Positions 5,836 through 7,454 of a DNA stretch of 7,454 nucleotides are shown here, in pieces (within the stretch, counting starts at the first letter, position 1; every line of letters begins with the position of its first letter). Below the pieces are notes generated by a model. It did no database searches. It saw only the letters and a list, made by a program, of their open reading frames with translations, and had not been told where the DNA came from. The stretch is from the NCBI GenBank assembly GCA_934481325.1, contig CAKSPL010000058.1, positions 1-7,454 of the forward strand, in the 5' to 3' direction. This stretch comes from an uncultured Eubacteriales bacterium (GTDB lineage Bacteria; Bacillota; Clostridia; Oscillospirales; CAG-272). The position numbers and the translations under genes are program-made.

Positions 5836-6654
5836 ATGTGGCAAGGCGTTCTGATTGCGTGTCTGTTCGGCGTGCTGGAAGGGGTGACCGAATGGTTGCC
5901 GATTTCCTCCACGGGGCATCTGATTCTGTTGCAGGATGTGCTGGCTCTGCCGGTGCGCCCCGAGGTATTTGAGCTTTTTGAGGTTCTCATCCAGCTTGGG
6001 GCAATCGTTGCGGTGGCGGTGTTGTTTTGGGGGCGACTGAATCCGTTTTCGGCGCGAAAAGAAAAGGCGGAACGGCGGGCGGTTTTTGCCCTTTGGGGCA
6101 AGGTGGCACTGGCAGTAATCCCCTCTGTGGTGGCAGGACTTTTTCTGGACGATTTTCTCACCGCGCGGTTCTATCGCCCCGCCGTGGTGGCGGCGATGCT
6201 GATTTTATACGGCGTGCTTTTTCTCCTGCCGGAACGGAAAAATATGGTGAAAACACCGCACGCAGAGGGGGTAAATGCCAAAACGGCGTTTTTTGTGGGC
6301 TGTTTTCAAACGCTTTCGCTGGTGCCGGGAACCTCGCGTTCGGGTGCCACGATTTTGGGCGGAATCACGCTGGGGCTTTCCCGCCCGGCGGCGGCGGAAT
6401 TTTCGTTTTTTCTCGGCATCCCCACAATGTGCGGGGCGGGGTTGCTTAAAACCGTGAAATTCTGCAAATCGGGGCTGTTTCTCACCCCGTATGAGGGGAT
6501 ATTGCTCGGAGCCGGAATGCTGACGGCGTTTTTGGTGTCACTGGTTTCCATCCGTTTTCTCCTGGACTTTGTGCGGCGACACAGCTTTGCCGCTTTCGGC
6601 GTATATCGGATTCTGCTCGGCGTGGCGGTGCTTGCGCGTATTTTATTATTTTAG
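5836..6654 (+). CDS. uppP: Undecaprenyl-diphosphatase UppP (BacA family)
   Basis: An integral membrane phosphatase of 272 aa, a normal length for the family. It dephosphorylates undecaprenyl diphosphate to the monophosphate carrier used for peptidoglycan and other envelope polymers; overexpression in other bacteria gives bacitracin resistance. The first catalytic region is GVLEGVTEWLPISSTGHL (12-29), with E15, E19, S24 and H28 matching the E. coli set E17, E21, S27-region and H30. The second is LVPGTSRSGATI (162-173) with the key arginine R168. A third conserved block, AEFSFFLGIP, is at 187-196. About seven or eight hydrophobic segments are visible. The ATG at 5836 has GCGGAGG 5 nt upstream; the frame is open further upstream but that part lies in repeat A2 and the leader hairpin. 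It is followed after 11 nt by the RNase M5-like gene. Confidence 0.96.
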   Translation: MWQGVLIACLFGVLEGVTEWLPISSTGHLILLQDVLALPVRPEVFELFEVLIQLGAIVAVAVLFWGRLNPFSARKEKAERRAVFALWGKVALAVIPSVVAGLFLDDFLTARFYRPAVVAAMLILYGVLFLLPERKNMVKTPHAEGVNAKTAFFVGCFQTLSLVPGTSRSGATILGGITLGLSRPAAAEFSFFLGIPTMCGAGLLKTVKFCKSGLFLTPYEGILLGAGMLTAFLVSLVSIRFLLDFVRRHSFAAFGVYRILLGVAVLARILLF

Positions 6655-6665
6655 GACGGTAAAAA

Positions 6666-7259
6666 ATGAAGGAAGAAAAGCTGAAAATCCCGTATCCCGT
6701 GATTGTGGAGGGGAAATACGACCGATTGCGCCTTCTTTCGGTGATTGATGCGAATATTTACACCACGGAGGGGTTCGGTATTTTCAAAAAGAAGGAAAAA
6801 ACGGCACTGTTCCGCGCTCTTGCCGCCACCACGCGGGTGATTGTGCTGACCGACCCGGACGGGGCGGGAACGCTGATTCGTTCCCATCTTTCGGGGGCGA
6901 TTCCGAAGGATCGCCTGATTCCGTTGTATGTGCCGCAGATTAAGGGCAAGGAATCGCGCAAAAAGGAACCCTCCGCCGCCGGATTTCTCGGCGTGGAGGG
7001 GCAGGAGCGGGAACTGCTTTATCGGCTGTTTCTGCCGTTTGCGGACGGGAGCTTTTCCGCCCCGGCGCGCCCGATTACCAAGGCGGATTTTTTTGAGGAC
7101 GGACTTACCGGAACCGACGGTTGCACCGCCCGCCGCGCCGCGCTGGCGAGAAAATTTGGGCTACCGGAGGATATGACCCCCTCCGCCTTGCTTGCCGCAT
7201 TAAACATCATCACCGATTATCAAGGCTACAAAAACGCACAGGACGAGGGGCTCGCATAA
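6666..7259 (+). CDS. rnmV: RNase M5-like toprim protein (DUF4093 C-terminus)
   Basis: A 197-aa cytosolic protein with an N-terminal toprim nuclease domain: PVIVEGKYD (11-19) with the catalytic glutamate E15, and LTDPDGAG (61-68) with the DxD acidic pair D63 and D65. A basic stretch KGKESRKKEPSAAGFLGVEG (93-112) precedes the C-terminal region, as in the clostridial RNase M5/DUF4093 group. RNase M5 trims both ends of 5S rRNA precursor in Bacillus with help from L18. B. subtilis RNase M5 is about 186 aa, so the length fits. The start is 11 nt after the uppP stop, with an AGGA site overlapping that stop codon, so the two are very likely cotranscribed. The unit ends at the terminator in repeat B2. 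5S processing is inferred from the family; a related toprim nuclease with another RNA target is possible. Confidence 0.88.
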   Translation: MKEEKLKIPYPVIVEGKYDRLRLLSVIDANIYTTEGFGIFKKKEKTALFRALAATTRVIVLTDPDGAGTLIRSHLSGAIPKDRLIPLYVPQIKGKESRKKEPSAAGFLGVEGQERELLYRLFLPFADGSFSAPARPITKADFFEDGLTGTDGCTARRAALARKFGLPEDMTPSALLAALNIITDYQGYKNAQDEGLA

Positions 7260-7310
7260 TTCACGCAGACCGAAAACGGAAATATGGGGTTTTGACAGGG
7301 CGGAATCCTT

Positions 7311-7413
7311 GAGAGTTTGCAAAACTTCCATAGTTACTGCTACCTTGACATCGTCTAAGGAAGAAACCCGGCTATATAGCCGGGTTTCTTTTGATTTTCC
7401 GTTTTCTATCGCC
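7311..7413 (+). repeat. Dispersed repeat B, copy 2 (3' end of uppP-rnmV)
   Basis: This is homologous, in inverted orientation, to 189-290. The 42-nt block 7317-7358 matches the minus-strand block 285-244 at 32 of 42 positions without gaps. The hairpin and the tail down to ATCGCC are almost identical, with the tail at 7391-7413 matching 189-211 at all but one or two positions. It lies about 50 nt after the rnmV stop in the sense of that gene. A 71-codon frame on the opposite strand crosses the repeat but is not considered a gene. Confidence 0.85.
7361..7400 (+). terminator. Intrinsic terminator of the uppP-rnmV unit
   Basis: Positions 7361-7390 are a perfect 30-nt palindrome (AAGAAACCCGGC...GCCGGGTTTCTT) followed by TTGATTTT, giving a T-rich tail. 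The central six bases are TATATA where the B1 copy has TGTACA, so self-pairing is preserved. Confidence 0.88.
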
Positions 7414-7426
7414 AAAACCCTCCCTC

Positions 7427-7443
7427 GGCGTATGAGATACGCC
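7427..7443. other. Short hairpin near the right edge
   Basis: GGCGTAT (7427-7433) and ATACGCC (7437-7443) form a 7-bp stem with a 3-nt loop. It lies outside repeat B and continues to the window edge, so its context is unknown. On the minus strand it is followed within about 20 nt by GGTTTT, so it might end a converging gene. Confidence 0.35.
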
Positions 7444-7454
7444 TCTCGGTCGGG

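Noticed and set aside
189..7413. Inverted B copies flanking the whole window as a composite transposon
   Set aside because: Everything between them is housekeeping genes, no transposase is present, and each copy fits as the terminator of its own operon.
7200..7415. A 71-codon minus-strand frame with a TTG start crossing repeat B2
   Set aside because: The homologous B1 copy has an in-frame stop (TAA for TCA), the frame runs through a terminator palindrome and into the rnmV 3' end, and no ribosome site supports it.

Overview
The window looks like a chromosomal housekeeping segment from a GC-rich member of the Clostridia, probably an Oscillospiraceae-type gut anaerobe. This placement is inferred from the gene families (PfkA, a YrrO/TrhP-like U32 protein, RarA, UppP, a DUF4093-type RNase M5), strong GGAGG ribosome binding sites, and sigma-A promoters matching or nearly matching consensus. 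I see no phage, plasmid, insertion sequence or CRISPR array.

Layout. Positions 1-414 hold no gene. They are the facing 3' ends of an unseen rightward unit and the leftward pfkA operon, packed with dispersed repeats: A1, part of B1 with its terminator, and the short copy A3. Positions 415-2606 (minus strand) are a two-gene operon: a GT87/DUF2029-type membrane glycosyltransferase, then pfkA, joined by a 4-base ATGA overlap. Positions 2644-2740 carry two back-to-back sigma-A promoters, one firing left into this operon and one right into the U32 gene. The rightward series is a U32 protein (2771-4042), a gap with four 24-25-nt tandem repeats, rarA (4265-5512) with a strong hairpin behind it, repeat A2, then uppP (5836-6654) and an RNase M5-like gene (6666-7259) 11 nt apart, ending at repeat B2 with its terminator.

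Function. The genes cover glycolysis (PfkA), lipid-linked sugar transfer (GT87) and recycling of the undecaprenyl carrier (UppP), RNA maturation or modification (RNase M5-like, U32/TrhP-like) and replication-fork maintenance (RarA). They look like ordinary neighbours rather than one pathway.

The unusual content is non-coding. Two families of dispersed repeats lie at operon 3' ends in the sense of the upstream gene. Family A (1-150, 5593-5740, short copy 357-402) has a 70-nt core identical between its two long copies. Its hairpin has diverged in sequence, but the changes are paired so the stem survives. Family B (189-290 minus, 7311-7413 plus) joins a perfect-palindrome terminator to a conserved upstream block and a conserved tail. 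These repeats are the best candidates for something not well described here.
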